A stretch of DNA of 32,104 nucleotides, from assembly GCA_025936995.1 (NCBI GenBank), contig JAICSH010000022.1, forward strand, positions 1 through 32,104. Direction: 5' to 3'. Source of the DNA: Thermoleophilia bacterium. Its GTDB lineage: Bacteria; Actinomycetota; Thermoleophilia; Gaiellales; Gaiellaceae. Shown in pieces: positions 14,935 to 22,123 of this stretch (position 1 is the first letter of the stretch; each line of letters starts with the position of its first letter). A model generated the notes under the pieces. The model ran no database searches, had not been told where the DNA came from, and saw only the letters and a list, made by a program, of their open reading frames with translations. Made by a program: the position numbers and the translations under genes.

Positions 14935-16586
14935 CGCTTCGGCGAGGCGCACGCCGGCCGTGTGCCGGCGAAGGCGTGGAACAGGCTCCCCGCGTCCACG
15001 TCGAAGGCGATGCGCACCGTCGCCGCCGCCGGCGTGCGGAGCTGGACCATCCCGTGCGGTGAGCGCGTGAGGCAGCCGCTCGACGCGTGCCAGTAGGGGG
15101 ACCAGCGGACGGCGACGCGGTACGTCCCCGCGCTCGGGAGGCGGACGACGAGCCACGACTCGCGCAGGTCGAGCACCGCCGGCCGGCCGGGCCCGGTGAC
15201 GATCGGCCACGGAGCCGGAACGGCGTAGATCGAGACGCGCGGCGACACGAAGACCCGGCGTAGTCCGGTCGTCCCGCTCCGTACGAGCTCGGCCTCGCGG
15301 CGGGAGCTGTGGTCAGGCGGCGCGTTCGTGAGGACGACATAGGCGACGCCGAGCCGGCGCAGCCAGGCTGTGTACTCGGCCGCGGTGTACGGCCGGTAGA
15401 GGAACCGGGCCACGGGGTGGTCGTCCTGGCGGAACCAGCCGCGCACCAGCGGAATCCGCGCCCGCGCGAGGTACAGAGCCGGCCAGTGGTCGGTCGTGTC
15501 CACGGCCTCGACGCGGTAGCCGGTGCGCAGGTGCTCGTGCAGGTAGCGCACGGGGCTCGTCCACAGGGTGGGGCTCGAGGTGCGGTCGGCCGAGCTGCTC
15601 GCCCAGCTGCTCGCGAGGGGGAAGAGGTTCCAGGAAGCGGCGAGGCCGACGGCCACGACGACGATCGGCAGCGGGCGCCAGCGGCGCAATGCAGAGACGA
15701 GCAGCGCTACGGGCAGGGCGAGCAGCCGCATGCGCGCGATGTCGTGACCGAGTCCCGAGGGGACCACGTATGTCCCGATGACGGCGACCAGGTAGACGGC
15801 GAGGAAGAAATGCAGGCCCCGGGCGCCTTGGAGCCGCCACGTCATCCCGAGCAGGACGACGCAGAACGCGACCGCCTGAACCGCCTCTCCTGCGGGGAAG
15901 CCGAGCGTCCCCGTGGGGAAGAGGTGGAGCGTGACGAGCTCCGCAAGAGTGGCGAGCGCGATCGCGAGCGCCGGGACGGCGATGCTGCGAAGCCGCAGCC
16001 CGGGCCGGCGCCCGGCGGCCATTCCCGCGAGCACGACCGCGAGCAGGACGAACGCGACCGGACTCGTGGCGAGGACGAGCACGATGAAGCCCGTCCCGAG
16101 CCAGCGCCTCCCCGACTGCAGCGCGAGCAGGCAGACGAGCGCGAGTGCGACGCCGAGCGCGAGCGGGAACTCGCCGGCGAGGACCACTCCCGGCCAGACG
16201 AGCGCGAAGGAGCGGCTGGGCCAGATCGCGGCGCGGCCCCACTCCCGTTCGAGCAGCCGCGCGAACGCGCCCGCGGCGAGGGCGACCGACAGCACCGCGA
16301 GCAGCCCGATCCCGAGCACGGCGGCGAACGGGTAGTAGAGGACGCTGTAGCCGATGAACGCGTAGCGACCCGCGTACCAGTAGTTGTCCCAGAGCGTGAA
16401 TCCGTGGGCGAGGAAGACCGAGCGCTGGTACTCGTGCGCTGCGAGGTCGCCCCCGGGCGGGGCGAGCCAGACCAGGAGCGAGGCCAGAAGCGCGGCGACC
16501 GCTGCGCACAGCATCGCTTCGCGCACGACCGGCAGGCGGAGCCGCCACGCCACCCGCCCCGCGGCGGCGAACGAGACGTCGGTCAT
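14931..16586 (-). CDS. Large polytopic membrane protein, possible GT-C-type glycosyltransferase
   Basis: A 551-residue protein with about ten to eleven membrane helices over the first 330 residues and a large C-terminal domain outside the membrane. The first loop after TM1 carries GGDLAAHEYQRSVFLAHGFT (D47, H51, E52), followed by LWDNYWYAGRYAFIGYSVLYYP. An acidic pair in this loop is the mark of GT-C enzymes that use lipid-linked sugars, so a transferase role is plausible but not certain. The C-terminal part from about residue 440 looks beta-rich, ending in a CASPKR tail. No sugar or cell-wall gene is adjacent. It starts at ATG 16586, six bases after a TACGCT box, and is divergent from ggt with a 23-bp spacer. 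Confidence 0.6.
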   Translation of the reverse strand: MTDVSFAAAGRVAWRLRLPVVREAMLCAAVAALLASLLVWLAPPGGDLAAHEYQRSVFLAHGFTLWDNYWYAGRYAFIGYSVLYYPFAAVLGIGLLAVLSVALAAGAFARLLEREWGRAAIWPSRSFALVWPGVVLAGEFPLALGVALALVCLLALQSGRRWLGTGFIVLVLATSPVAFVLLAVVLAGMAAGRRPGLRLRSIAVPALAIALATLAELVTLHLFPTGTLGFPAGEAVQAVAFCVVLLGMTWRLQGARGLHFFLAVYLVAVIGTYVVPSGLGHDIARMRLLALPVALLVSALRRWRPLPIVVVAVGLAASWNLFPLASSWASSSADRTSSPTLWTSPVRYLHEHLRTGYRVEAVDTTDHWPALYLARARIPLVRGWFRQDDHPVARFLYRPYTAAEYTAWLRRLGVAYVVLTNAPPDHSSRREAELVRSGTTGLRRVFVSPRVSIYAVPAPWPIVTGPGRPAVLDLRESWLVVRLPSAGTYRVAVRWSPYWHASSGCLTRSPHGMVQLRTPAAATVRIAFDVDAGSLFHAFAGTRPACASPKR

Positions 16587-16592
16587 TCGGCA

Positions 16593-16598
16593 AGCGTA
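16593..16598 (-). promoter_or_regulatory. Predicted leaderless -10 box (TACGCT) for the membrane protein gene
   Basis: On the minus strand TACGCT ends six bases before ATG 16586. It is one half of the palindrome AGCGTACGCT (16593-16602). Confidence 0.5.
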
Positions 16599-16602
16599 CG
16601 CT
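16597..16602 (+). promoter_or_regulatory. Predicted leaderless -10 box (TACGCT) for ggt
   Basis: TACGCT ends seven bases before ATG 16610 and shares its TA with the opposing box. The geometry equals that at 5865-5874. Confidence 0.5.
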
Positions 16603-16609
16603 CGACCCC

Positions 16610-17989
16610 ATGAAGGGTGCGTTGGCGGCCGGTCATCCGCTCACGGCAGAGGCCGGCGCCGAGGTTCTGCGCACGGGCGGGAACGCCGTGGACGCCTGCA
16701 TCGCCGCGGCCGCCGTCTCCTGGGTCTGCGAGAGCCCGCTCACCGGCCCCGGTGGGGGCGGCTTCCTTCTCGTGCACCCGGCAGGCGAGGCCCGGACGCA
16801 CCTGCTCGACTTCTTCGTCGCCGTGCCGCTCCAGCCGGAGCCGGCGTCGGATCTCCTGGAGCTCGTCGTGGACTTCGGCGACTACCAGCAGATCTTCTAC
16901 TCCGGCTCGGCGTCGGTCGCGGTGCCCGGTGTGAGCCTCGGGCTCTGGGAGGCGCACGCCCGCTGGGGGTCGCTGCCGTGGGTGGAGCTGCTCGCGCCTG
17001 CGGCGCGCCTCGCGCGCGACGGTGTCGTCCTCGACGAGCCGCGGGCGTATCTCCACCGGATCCTCGACCCGTTGCTCCGCCACTCGCCGGAGGGGGATGC
17101 GCTCTACGGGCCGGGCCGCGCCCTCGAGGTCGGAGAGCGCTTCGCCGCGCCGGAGCTCGCTGACACGCTGGAGCAGCTTGCCGCGGAGGGCCCGGGCTGT
17201 CTCTACACCGGAGAGCTCGCGCAGCGGATCGCCGCTCATGTCCCGGTCACGCTCGAGGATCTCGCCCGCTACCGGGTGATCGAGCGCGAGCCGCTCGAGG
17301 TGCGCTACCGCGGCGGCTTCCTCCGCACCAACCCGCCGCCGTCGCGCGGCGGGTCGCTGCTCGTCGTCGGGCTCGAGGCACTCGGCGACGCGGACGCGAC
17401 CCCGCTCGCTGTGGTGCGGGCGATGGAGGCGCAGGAAACCGCGAAGAACGCGGCCGGTGCGGGCGGCACGACGCACATCAGCGTCGTCGACGGCGAGGGG
17501 AGCGCAGCTTCGCTGTCGTGCTCGCTCGGCTCCGCCAGCGGCGTCGTCGTCCCCGGCACCGGCCTCGCGCTCAACAACATGCTGGGCGAGACCCACCTCG
17601 CAGGCGAGGAGCGGCCGGGCGAGCGGGTTCTGTCGCTCATGGCGCCGTCGCTGCTGATGGGAGACCGGGGGCCGCGGCTCGTCATCGGCTCGGCGGGAAG
17701 CAGACGGCTGCACGGCGCGATCCTCCAGGTGGTGGCGAACGTCGCCGCCCGCGGGCTCGGGGTGGAGGAGGCGGTCGAGGCGCCGCGCATGCACGTCGAG
17801 GAGGGAGTCGTGCACTGTGAGGATCCGACGGTGGCGGACGAGGTCGAGGCTGCGGGTTATCCGGTCGTCCGCTGGCAGGATCGGAATCTCTTCTTCGGCG
17901 GCGCGTCGGCGGTCGAGATCAGGGAAGACGGCTCGCTCGCTGCGGCGGGAGATCCGCGCCGCGGCGGCGGTTCGGTAGTTGTTCCCTGA
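16610..17989 (+). CDS. ggt: Gamma-glutamyltransferase family protein, cytoplasmic form
   Basis: A 459-residue N-terminal-nucleophile hydrolase. The N-terminal GHPLTAEAGAEVLRTGGNAVDA and the stretch ESPLTGPGGGGFLLV are typical of GGT. The nucleophile motif GGTTHISVVD places the catalytic Thr at 287, where the proenzyme would cleave itself into large and small subunits. The small subunit carries SGVVVPGTGLALNNMLGE and GSAGSRRL (family GSPGG-like). Known family reactions are transfer or hydrolysis of gamma-glutamyl groups, as in glutathione-like peptides; many actinobacteria lack glutathione, so another gamma-glutamyl amide may be the substrate. There is no signal peptide, and it is about 100 residues shorter than exported GGT, so it probably stays in the cytoplasm. 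The stop overlaps the GNAT start by one base. Confidence 0.9.
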   Translation: MKGALAAGHPLTAEAGAEVLRTGGNAVDACIAAAAVSWVCESPLTGPGGGGFLLVHPAGEARTHLLDFFVAVPLQPEPASDLLELVVDFGDYQQIFYSGSASVAVPGVSLGLWEAHARWGSLPWVELLAPAARLARDGVVLDEPRAYLHRILDPLLRHSPEGDALYGPGRALEVGERFAAPELADTLEQLAAEGPGCLYTGELAQRIAAHVPVTLEDLARYRVIEREPLEVRYRGGFLRTNPPPSRGGSLLVVGLEALGDADATPLAVVRAMEAQETAKNAAGAGGTTHISVVDGEGSAASLSCSLGSASGVVVPGTGLALNNMLGETHLAGEERPGERVLSLMAPSLLMGDRGPRLVIGSAGSRRLHGAILQVVANVAARGLGVEEAVEAPRMHVEEGVVHCEDPTVADEVEAAGYPVVRWQDRNLFFGGASAVEIREDGSLAAAGDPRRGGGSVVVP

Positions 17990-18498
17990 TGGGCTTCGAG
18001 ATCCGGCACGCCGACCCGTCCGACGCCGAGCAGCTGACCAGGCTCGCCGACGAGGTCAGCGCGGAGCCGCAGGGCTGGCTGATCAGCGTCGCGGGCGAGT
18101 GGCGGAGCGCGGGGGACGAGCGCCGCTTCCTCAAGGCCCTTCGCCGCTACCCGCATGCGGCGGTCTTCGTCGCGGAGCGCGACGACGGGACGCTCGTCGG
18201 CCGGCTCTCGATCGGGCGCGACCCGCACCCCGCGAGCACGCACGTCGCCGACGTCGGTCTCATGGTGGCGCAGGACGCGCGCCGGCAGGGAGTGGGGACG
18301 GCGCTCATGCGAGCCGCAGTGGACTGGGCGCGTGGGGCGGGCGTCCACAAGCTCGAGCTGCACGTCTTCCCGTGGAACGAAGCCGCGATCGCGCTCTACG
18401 AGGCGTTCGGCTTCGAGCGTGAGGGCTTCCGCAAGCGTCACTACCGCCGCGGCGGCGAGTTCGTCGACGCGATCCTGATGGCCTACGAGATCGAGTAG
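17989..18498 (+). CDS. GNAT-family N-acetyltransferase
   Basis: A 169-residue single GNAT domain. The acetyl-CoA binding motif A is ARRQGVGTALM, preceded by the strand ADVGLMV, and motif B follows as HVFPWNEAAIALYEAFGFE, with the family's N-x-x-A-x-x-L-Y-x-x-x-GF signature. It resembles RimI/phosphinothricin-type enzymes; the acceptor amine is unknown. The ATG shares its A with the TGA of ggt (TGATG), so the two are probably translationally coupled. The gene converges with the OsmC gene with a 16-base overlap of the 3' ends. Confidence 0.9.
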   Translation: MGFEIRHADPSDAEQLTRLADEVSAEPQGWLISVAGEWRSAGDERRFLKALRRYPHAAVFVAERDDGTLVGRLSIGRDPHPASTHVADVGLMVAQDARRQGVGTALMRAAVDWARGAGVHKLELHVFPWNEAAIALYEAFGFEREGFRKRHYRRGGEFVDAILMAYEIE

Positions 18499-18998
18499 GA
18501 CAGGTCGACCGGCACGCCGCCGGCGAGCGTCTGGTAGACGACGCAGTAGCGCTCCGTCCGCTCCATGAGCTTCGCGAGCTGCTCTTCCGGCGCGTCCGAG
18601 GCGAGCTCGAAGCGGAGCCGGATCGACGCGAACCCGACGGGAGCCTCGCGGTCGACGCCGAGCGTGCCCCGGAAGTCCAGGTCGCCCTCGGCGTGGATGC
18701 TCCCCGAGACGTCGACCTCCATCGACGTCGCAACCGAGCGGAGCGTGACCCCGGCGCAGGCGACGAGCGCCTCGAGCAGCATGTCGCCCGAGCAGGCGAG
18801 CGCGCCGCTGCCGCCGGTGGCGGGGTGGAGGCCCGCCTCGACGAGGGCGCGGCCGGTCTCGACCTTGCAGGCGATCTTCTCCTCGTCGAGCTTGCCCTGC
18901 GCGCGCAGCGTGACGACGGCGGCCGCAGGCTGCTCGCGGTAGCGCTCCTTGAGGGGTGCCTGCAGTGCCTGCAGCTCGGCCCGGTCCACGCCCCGCAT
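18483..18998 (-). CDS. OsmC/Ohr-family peroxidase-like protein
   Basis: A 171-residue protein. The two family cysteines are present: C81 in LLEALVACAGVTLR and C152 in RTERYCVVYQTL, as in OsmC/Ohr proteins that reduce organic hydroperoxides through a Cys pair. The N-terminal region is longer than in Ohr and fits the OsmC-like subgroup (YhfA-type). The open frame extends upstream to 19088, but those residues overlap the divergent SDR gene and do not look like protein; the ATG at 18998 (MRGVDRAELQALQAPLKERY) is chosen. No clear -10 or Shine-Dalgarno was found before it. Confidence 0.85.
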   Translation of the reverse strand: MRGVDRAELQALQAPLKERYREQPAAAVVTLRAQGKLDEEKIACKVETGRALVEAGLHPATGGSGALACSGDMLLEALVACAGVTLRSVATSMEVDVSGSIHAEGDLDFRGTLGVDREAPVGFASIRLRFELASDAPEEQLAKLMERTERYCVVYQTLAGGVPVDLSYSIS

Positions 18999-19044
18999 CC
19001 TAGAGACCTGATCAGCGACGACGGCGGTGCGGAAGAATGACGGG

Positions 19045-19797
19045 GTGGCTGACCGGGTCGCACTCGTCACCGGCGCGAACACCGGCATCGGGCTCGCGAT
19101 CGCCGAGCGGCTTCTCGCCGACGGCTGGAGGCTCGGCTACGCAACCCAGGACAACGCAGAACGGCACGAGGGACCGCTCGTCGAGCTGCGGGAGCGGCAC
19201 GGCGACGAGCGCATCCACTGGATCTGGGGCAACATCGCCGACCCGGACGTCCCCGAGCGGCTCGTGGCCGAGACCGTGGAGAAGCTCGGCCGGCTCGACG
19301 CGCTCGTCAACAACGCGGGCCTCTCGACCGCGAAGCCGTTCCTCGAGCTCACGGTCGAGGACTTCGATCTCACGTTCGACGTCGACGTGCGCGGCAGCTT
19401 CCTCGCCGCGCAGGCGGCAGCGCGGCGGATGAAGGAGCAGGGCGGGGGGTCGATCGTGAACATCACGTCCGTCCACGAGCACATCCCGCGTCCCGCCTTC
19501 TCCGTGTACGCGGCGGCGAAGGCGGCGCTCGGGATGCTGAGCCGCAACCTCGCGCTCGAGCTCGCCGAGCACGGGATCCGCGTCAACTCCGTCGCGCCGG
19601 GCGTGATTGCGACCCCCCGCAACGAGGCGGACGCGGAGCGCCTCGACCCGGAGGTGCCGCTCGGCCGTCCCGGCAAGCCGGAGGAGGTCGCCGCCCTCGT
19701 CGCCTGGCTCTGCTCGGACGAGGCCACGTACGTCACGGGCTCGAGCTACGTCATCGACGGCGGCATGATCCAGCAGGTCGTCAGCATCCCCGCCTGA
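19045..19797 (+). CDS. Short-chain dehydrogenase/reductase (SDR)
   Basis: A 250-residue classical SDR. Cofactor motif TGANTGIG at 9-16, NNAG at 89-92, catalytic Ser142 (NITSVHEH), Tyr155 and Lys159 (YAAAK), and the C-terminal YVTGSSYVIDGGM typical of FabG/glucose-1-dehydrogenase-like enzymes. There is no Asp after the second strand to fix NAD over NADP with certainty. The substrate is unknown. A GTG at 19027 would add six residues; GTG 19045 is preferred because GGAAG at 19031-19035 lies nine bases before it and MADRVALVTG is a normal SDR N-terminus. It is divergent from the OsmC gene. Confidence 0.88.
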   Translation: MADRVALVTGANTGIGLAIAERLLADGWRLGYATQDNAERHEGPLVELRERHGDERIHWIWGNIADPDVPERLVAETVEKLGRLDALVNNAGLSTAKPFLELTVEDFDLTFDVDVRGSFLAAQAAARRMKEQGGGSIVNITSVHEHIPRPAFSVYAAAKAALGMLSRNLALELAEHGIRVNSVAPGVIATPRNEADAERLDPEVPLGRPGKPEEVAALVAWLCSDEATYVTGSSYVIDGGMIQQVVSIPA

Positions 19798-19819
19798 ATC
19801 TCTCGAGAGACGAGTGGCG

Positions 19820-19825
19820 TAGGTT
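19820..19825 (+). promoter_or_regulatory. Possible -10 box (TAGGTT) of the truncated SnoaL-like gene
   Basis: TAGGTT lies 35 bases before ATG 19861 and would give a leadered mRNA that includes the ribosome binding site AGGGGAGG (19847-19854). Motif only. Confidence 0.3.
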
Positions 19826-19860
19826 CTCCAGAACAGTCGTCGAGCCAGGGGAGGACTGTC

Positions 19861-20058
19861 ATGGGCGAAGCGAAGCGAGTGCTCGAACAGGCGATCGAGC
19901 ATTGGAACGCCGGCGATCGCGAGGCGTGGGCCAGGCTCTATGCGGACGATGTCGTCTACGAGGCGGAGGCCAGCGGATCCGAAGCGCGTAGAGGGCGAGA
20001 ACCCGGCAAGACCGGCGAGCGCCTACTGTCCCGTCTCGAGCCAAACGACGAGCCCTAG
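19861..20058 (+). pseudogene. Truncated SnoaL/NTF2-like protein remnant
   Basis: The first about 40 residues, MGEAKRVLEQAIEHWNAGDR and EAWARLYADDVVYEAEAS, are the start of a SnoaL-like (NTF2 fold) protein, normally about 110-140 residues. After about 19976 the reading continues as low-quality Arg/Glu/Pro sequence to a TAG at 20056-20058, with none of the later strands of the fold. The strong ribosome binding site AGGGGAGG six bases before the ATG shows it was once a normal gene. The 3' part seems replaced by foreign sequence, since the island with direct repeats begins here. A 65-residue product could still be made. Confidence 0.6.
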
Positions 20059-20195
20059 CAACCCGCAGGCCAGCTGGTTAGCCGGCCAGTCCTTCAGGGT
20101 GTCGCGCTCAAACCGACGCCGTCCCCGAACCAGTCGCAGGAGGCCGCGCACCTGCCGAGCGTACTGCTCCGCTCCAAAGGGTCAAGATCTTTGAT

Positions 20196-20224
20196 TGGGC
20201 CGGTGTTCCGGATTGACCCCCGAG
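20196..20224. repeat. 29-bp direct repeat, copy 1
   Basis: Matches 20604-20632 at 27 of 29 positions (differences at 20213 and 20221). Its core is GGGCCGGTGTTCCGGA followed by TGACCCC. The copies are offset by 408 bases and flank the small membrane protein gene. Confidence 0.85.
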
Positions 20225-20243
20225 GGCTTTGGGACTCGACGCT

Positions 20244-20549
20244 TCAGCTCACCATGAGAGAGAGCAGCCAGCCAACGTAGAACGTCGCGACTAGCCCACC
20301 GAGTACGACGAGAACCCTTGGAGGCAAGGGGGTGAGGCTGAAGAGGAAGATCGCGAGACTCAGAAACGCCGGGACGAACGGGAAGACGCTCGGATAACGG
20401 GGGATCAGGGAGCAAGTCGCGGGAGTGTGGGTGGTGTTTTCCGCGTTGCAGCCGAGAGTGCCCCAAAAGAGTGCGGCGTACGACAGGCAAAGTGTCGCGA
20501 GCGCCACGCCGAGTCCCAGTCCTGGATGCCTACGAGCCTCGATGTGCAA
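20244..20549 (-). CDS. Small membrane protein between direct repeats
   Basis: From a TTG at 20549 the frame gives 101 residues: a short N-terminus (LHIEARRHPG), TM1 about 11-33 (LGLGVALATLCLSYAALFWG), a loop with two Cys (GCNAENTTHTPATCSLIP), TM2 about 57-75, and TM3 about 79-101 (RVLVVLGGLVATFYVGWLLS). No family is recognised. The frame stays open upstream to 20753, but there it shadows the cyclase remnant. TTG is the only usual start near the protein-like part, and no good ribosome binding site is seen, so the 5' end may be lost. It sits between two copies of a direct repeat. Confidence 0.45.
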   Translation of the reverse strand: MHIEARRHPGLGLGVALATLCLSYAALFWGTLGCNAENTTHTPATCSLIPRYPSVFPFVPAFLSLAIFLFSLTPLPPRVLVVLGGLVATFYVGWLLSLMVS

Positions 20550-20603
20550 CTGATCGGTCGCGGTCGGGTCGAGCCTTAGACCGGAAAGGCGACGCTCGCC
20601 GCC

Positions 20604-20632
20604 TGGGCCGGTGTTCCGGAATGACCCCTGAG
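20604..20632. repeat. 29-bp direct repeat, copy 2
   Basis: Second copy, 27/29 identical to 20196-20224, starting nine bases beyond the stop codon of the cyclase remnant. Confidence 0.85.
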
Positions 20633-20640
20633 CGGCTCGG

Positions 20641-21538
20641 TTAGCTCGCTGTCTCTTGGAGGGTGGCGAGCCGTTCGCGGACGCGGCGGGCGAGCGGGAC
20701 GATCCCCTTGCGTTCGTAACGGTCGAGCGCCTCCTGCCACGCGGTGATTGCATCCTCGCGGCGGCCGCCGGCCTCCAGCACCTCGGCGAGATCCCACCAC
20801 CCGTCTCCTTGCCACGCGAGACTGTCGGTCTGCTCCAGCCTTGCCACCGCCTCCCGGGCGAGACGTTCCGCCTCCGAGTGCTCGCCGCGATGCGCGAGAA
20901 CGCGCGCCTGTACTTGCCGCCAGGCTAGCGCCCGCTCCCACGCCTCGACGAGCTGCCGGAGCTCCCGCTCTCGCCCGACGAACCGGGACGCATGCGACCG
21001 CTCGGCCACTTCGCGGACCGAAAGGAGCGTGTAGGCGGCGACCGGTTCGCTTTTCCCCTTCAGCTCCAGCAGCCGCTCCTCGCCGACCTCGACCGCATCC
21101 CCGACGAGCGCGAGCGTCTCCGCGCCGATCAGCATCTCCCCCGGGCTCCGCCGCCTGCTCCAAGCGCGCCGCAACGTTGACCGCGTCCCCCGTCGCGAGC
21201 CGCTCCTCGGTTCCGGTCAGCACCTCGCCCGTGTTGACACCGATCCGGCCCTCGACCCCGAGCTCCGGTAACGCGTCCCGCATCTCGACCGCGGCCCGGC
21301 ACGCGCGGAGCGCATCATCCTCGTGCGCGACCGGCACCCCGAACACCACCATCACCGCGTCGCCGATGAACTTCTCCACCGAGCCACCGTGCGACTCGAC
21401 GATCCCCTTCATGCGCTCGAAGTAGCGGGCCAGTAGTTCCTGCAACGCCTCCGGATCGACCGACTCGCCGAGCGCCGTCGAGCCGACCACGTCGCAGAAC
21501 ACCACCGTCACGACCTTCCGGTGCGCGCTGATCGTCAT
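20641..21538 (-). pseudogene. Class III adenylate/guanylate cyclase regulator, frameshifted and internally deleted
   Basis: Starts at ATG 21538 with a class III cyclase domain: metal Asp16 (VVFCDVVGST) and Asp60 (KFIGDAVMVVFG), Lys56, Asp118, Asn121 and Arg125 in TGDAVNVAARLE, all intact. At a run of five C's (21136-21140) an extra base shifts the frame; the other frame continues properly as PGEMLIGAETLALVGDAVEV and then FVGRERELRQLVEAWERA. That is the usual entry to an AAA/NB-ARC ATPase, but it jumps at about 20925 straight into the C-terminal TPR-like part (RVLAHRGEHSEAERLAREAV). The ATPase P-loop and several hundred residues typical of this family are absent. The gene ends at TAA 20641-20643. 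The cyclase domain could still be made as a fragment. The frameshift might be an assembly error; the deletion is harder to explain that way. Confidence 0.75.
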
Positions 21539-21544
21539 CAGTCG

Positions 21545-21550
21545 AGGCTA
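21545..21550 (-). promoter_or_regulatory. Predicted leaderless -10 box (TAGCCT) for the cyclase gene
   Basis: On the minus strand TAGCCT ends six bases before ATG 21538. The box is intact although the gene is damaged. Confidence 0.45.
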
Positions 21551-21632
21551 GAGCATCGACACCGGCGCGCCTAGCCATTCCAGGTGTGTAGGCAGGCTCG
21601 CGAGGGCCAGCGTGCTCACGCCTGATCCCTTG

Positions 21633-22115
21633 CTAGCGGCGCGCGACCCAGATTCCCGTGCCCGCGGCGCCAACGGCCGCTGCGGCGCCCGCGACCGTCC
21701 ACGCGAGGCCGTGGTCCGGCGGCACCGCCGACAGGGCGACGACGAGGCCCGCGGCGACGAGACCCGCGAATGCGAGAGCGGCGATCGCACCGCCACGCCG
21801 CCATGCGAGCGCCGCGTCCGCGCGTATCGGCAACCGCTCGTCGAGCGACCACGCCGCAAGCTCGGCGCAGAGGAGGAGCAGGACGGCGACGAGCGGCGCC
21901 GTCGCCTCCACCCGGTGCTCGACGTGGACGACGAAGGCGACGTACGTCGCGCCGCCGAGCCAGAGCGATGCGCCCAGCCCCCAGCCGCCGTGGACCAGGG
22001 CGACGACGAGGAGCAGGACTCCCACCCCGGCGACAGGAGCGAGCACCAGGGCCGTCGATCCGGCGCGGGCGAGAGCGTCGGCGAGCACGCCGCCGTATGC
22101 GGCGACCGCTCCCAC
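21633..22115 (-). CDS. Small polytopic membrane protein ending the MoxR/DUF58 operon
   Basis: A 160-residue protein with about five hydrophobic segments (roughly 18-40, 45-62, 70-90, 108-128, 134-155) and little else; the loops carry VHVEHRVEATAP and SLDERLPIRADAALAWRR. No family is recognised. It begins at GTG 22115, eight bases after the DUF58 stop, so it is the last gene of the unit. In many actinobacteria the place after DUF58 is taken by a large transglutaminase-like membrane protein (TgpA/DUF3488); this protein has no such domain and may be a substitute or a reduced relic of its membrane part, which is a guess. Confidence 0.65.
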   Translation of the reverse strand: MGAVAAYGGVLADALARAGSTALVLAPVAGVGVLLLVVALVHGGWGLGASLWLGGATYVAFVVHVEHRVEATAPLVAVLLLLCAELAAWSLDERLPIRADAALAWRRGGAIAALAFAGLVAAGLVVALSAVPPDHGLAWTVAGAAAAVGAAGTGIWVARR

Positions 22116-22123
22116 TGCGGGTG

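Larger units (their letters stand above)
19980..20640. other. Mosaic island of gene fragments and repeats, lower GC than its surroundings
   Basis: Between the truncated SnoaL-like gene and the damaged cyclase gene there is a patchwork: a short minus-strand frame at 20023-20151 that reads like protein (MRGLLRLVRGRRRFERDTLK, then DWPANQLACGLLGLVVWLE), two copies of a 29-bp direct repeat at 20196 and 20604, and a small membrane gene between them. AT-rich patches such as 20185-20196 and 20336-20370 stand out from the flanks. No transposase is visible. It looks like the scar of insertion and deletion events. Confidence 0.5.
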
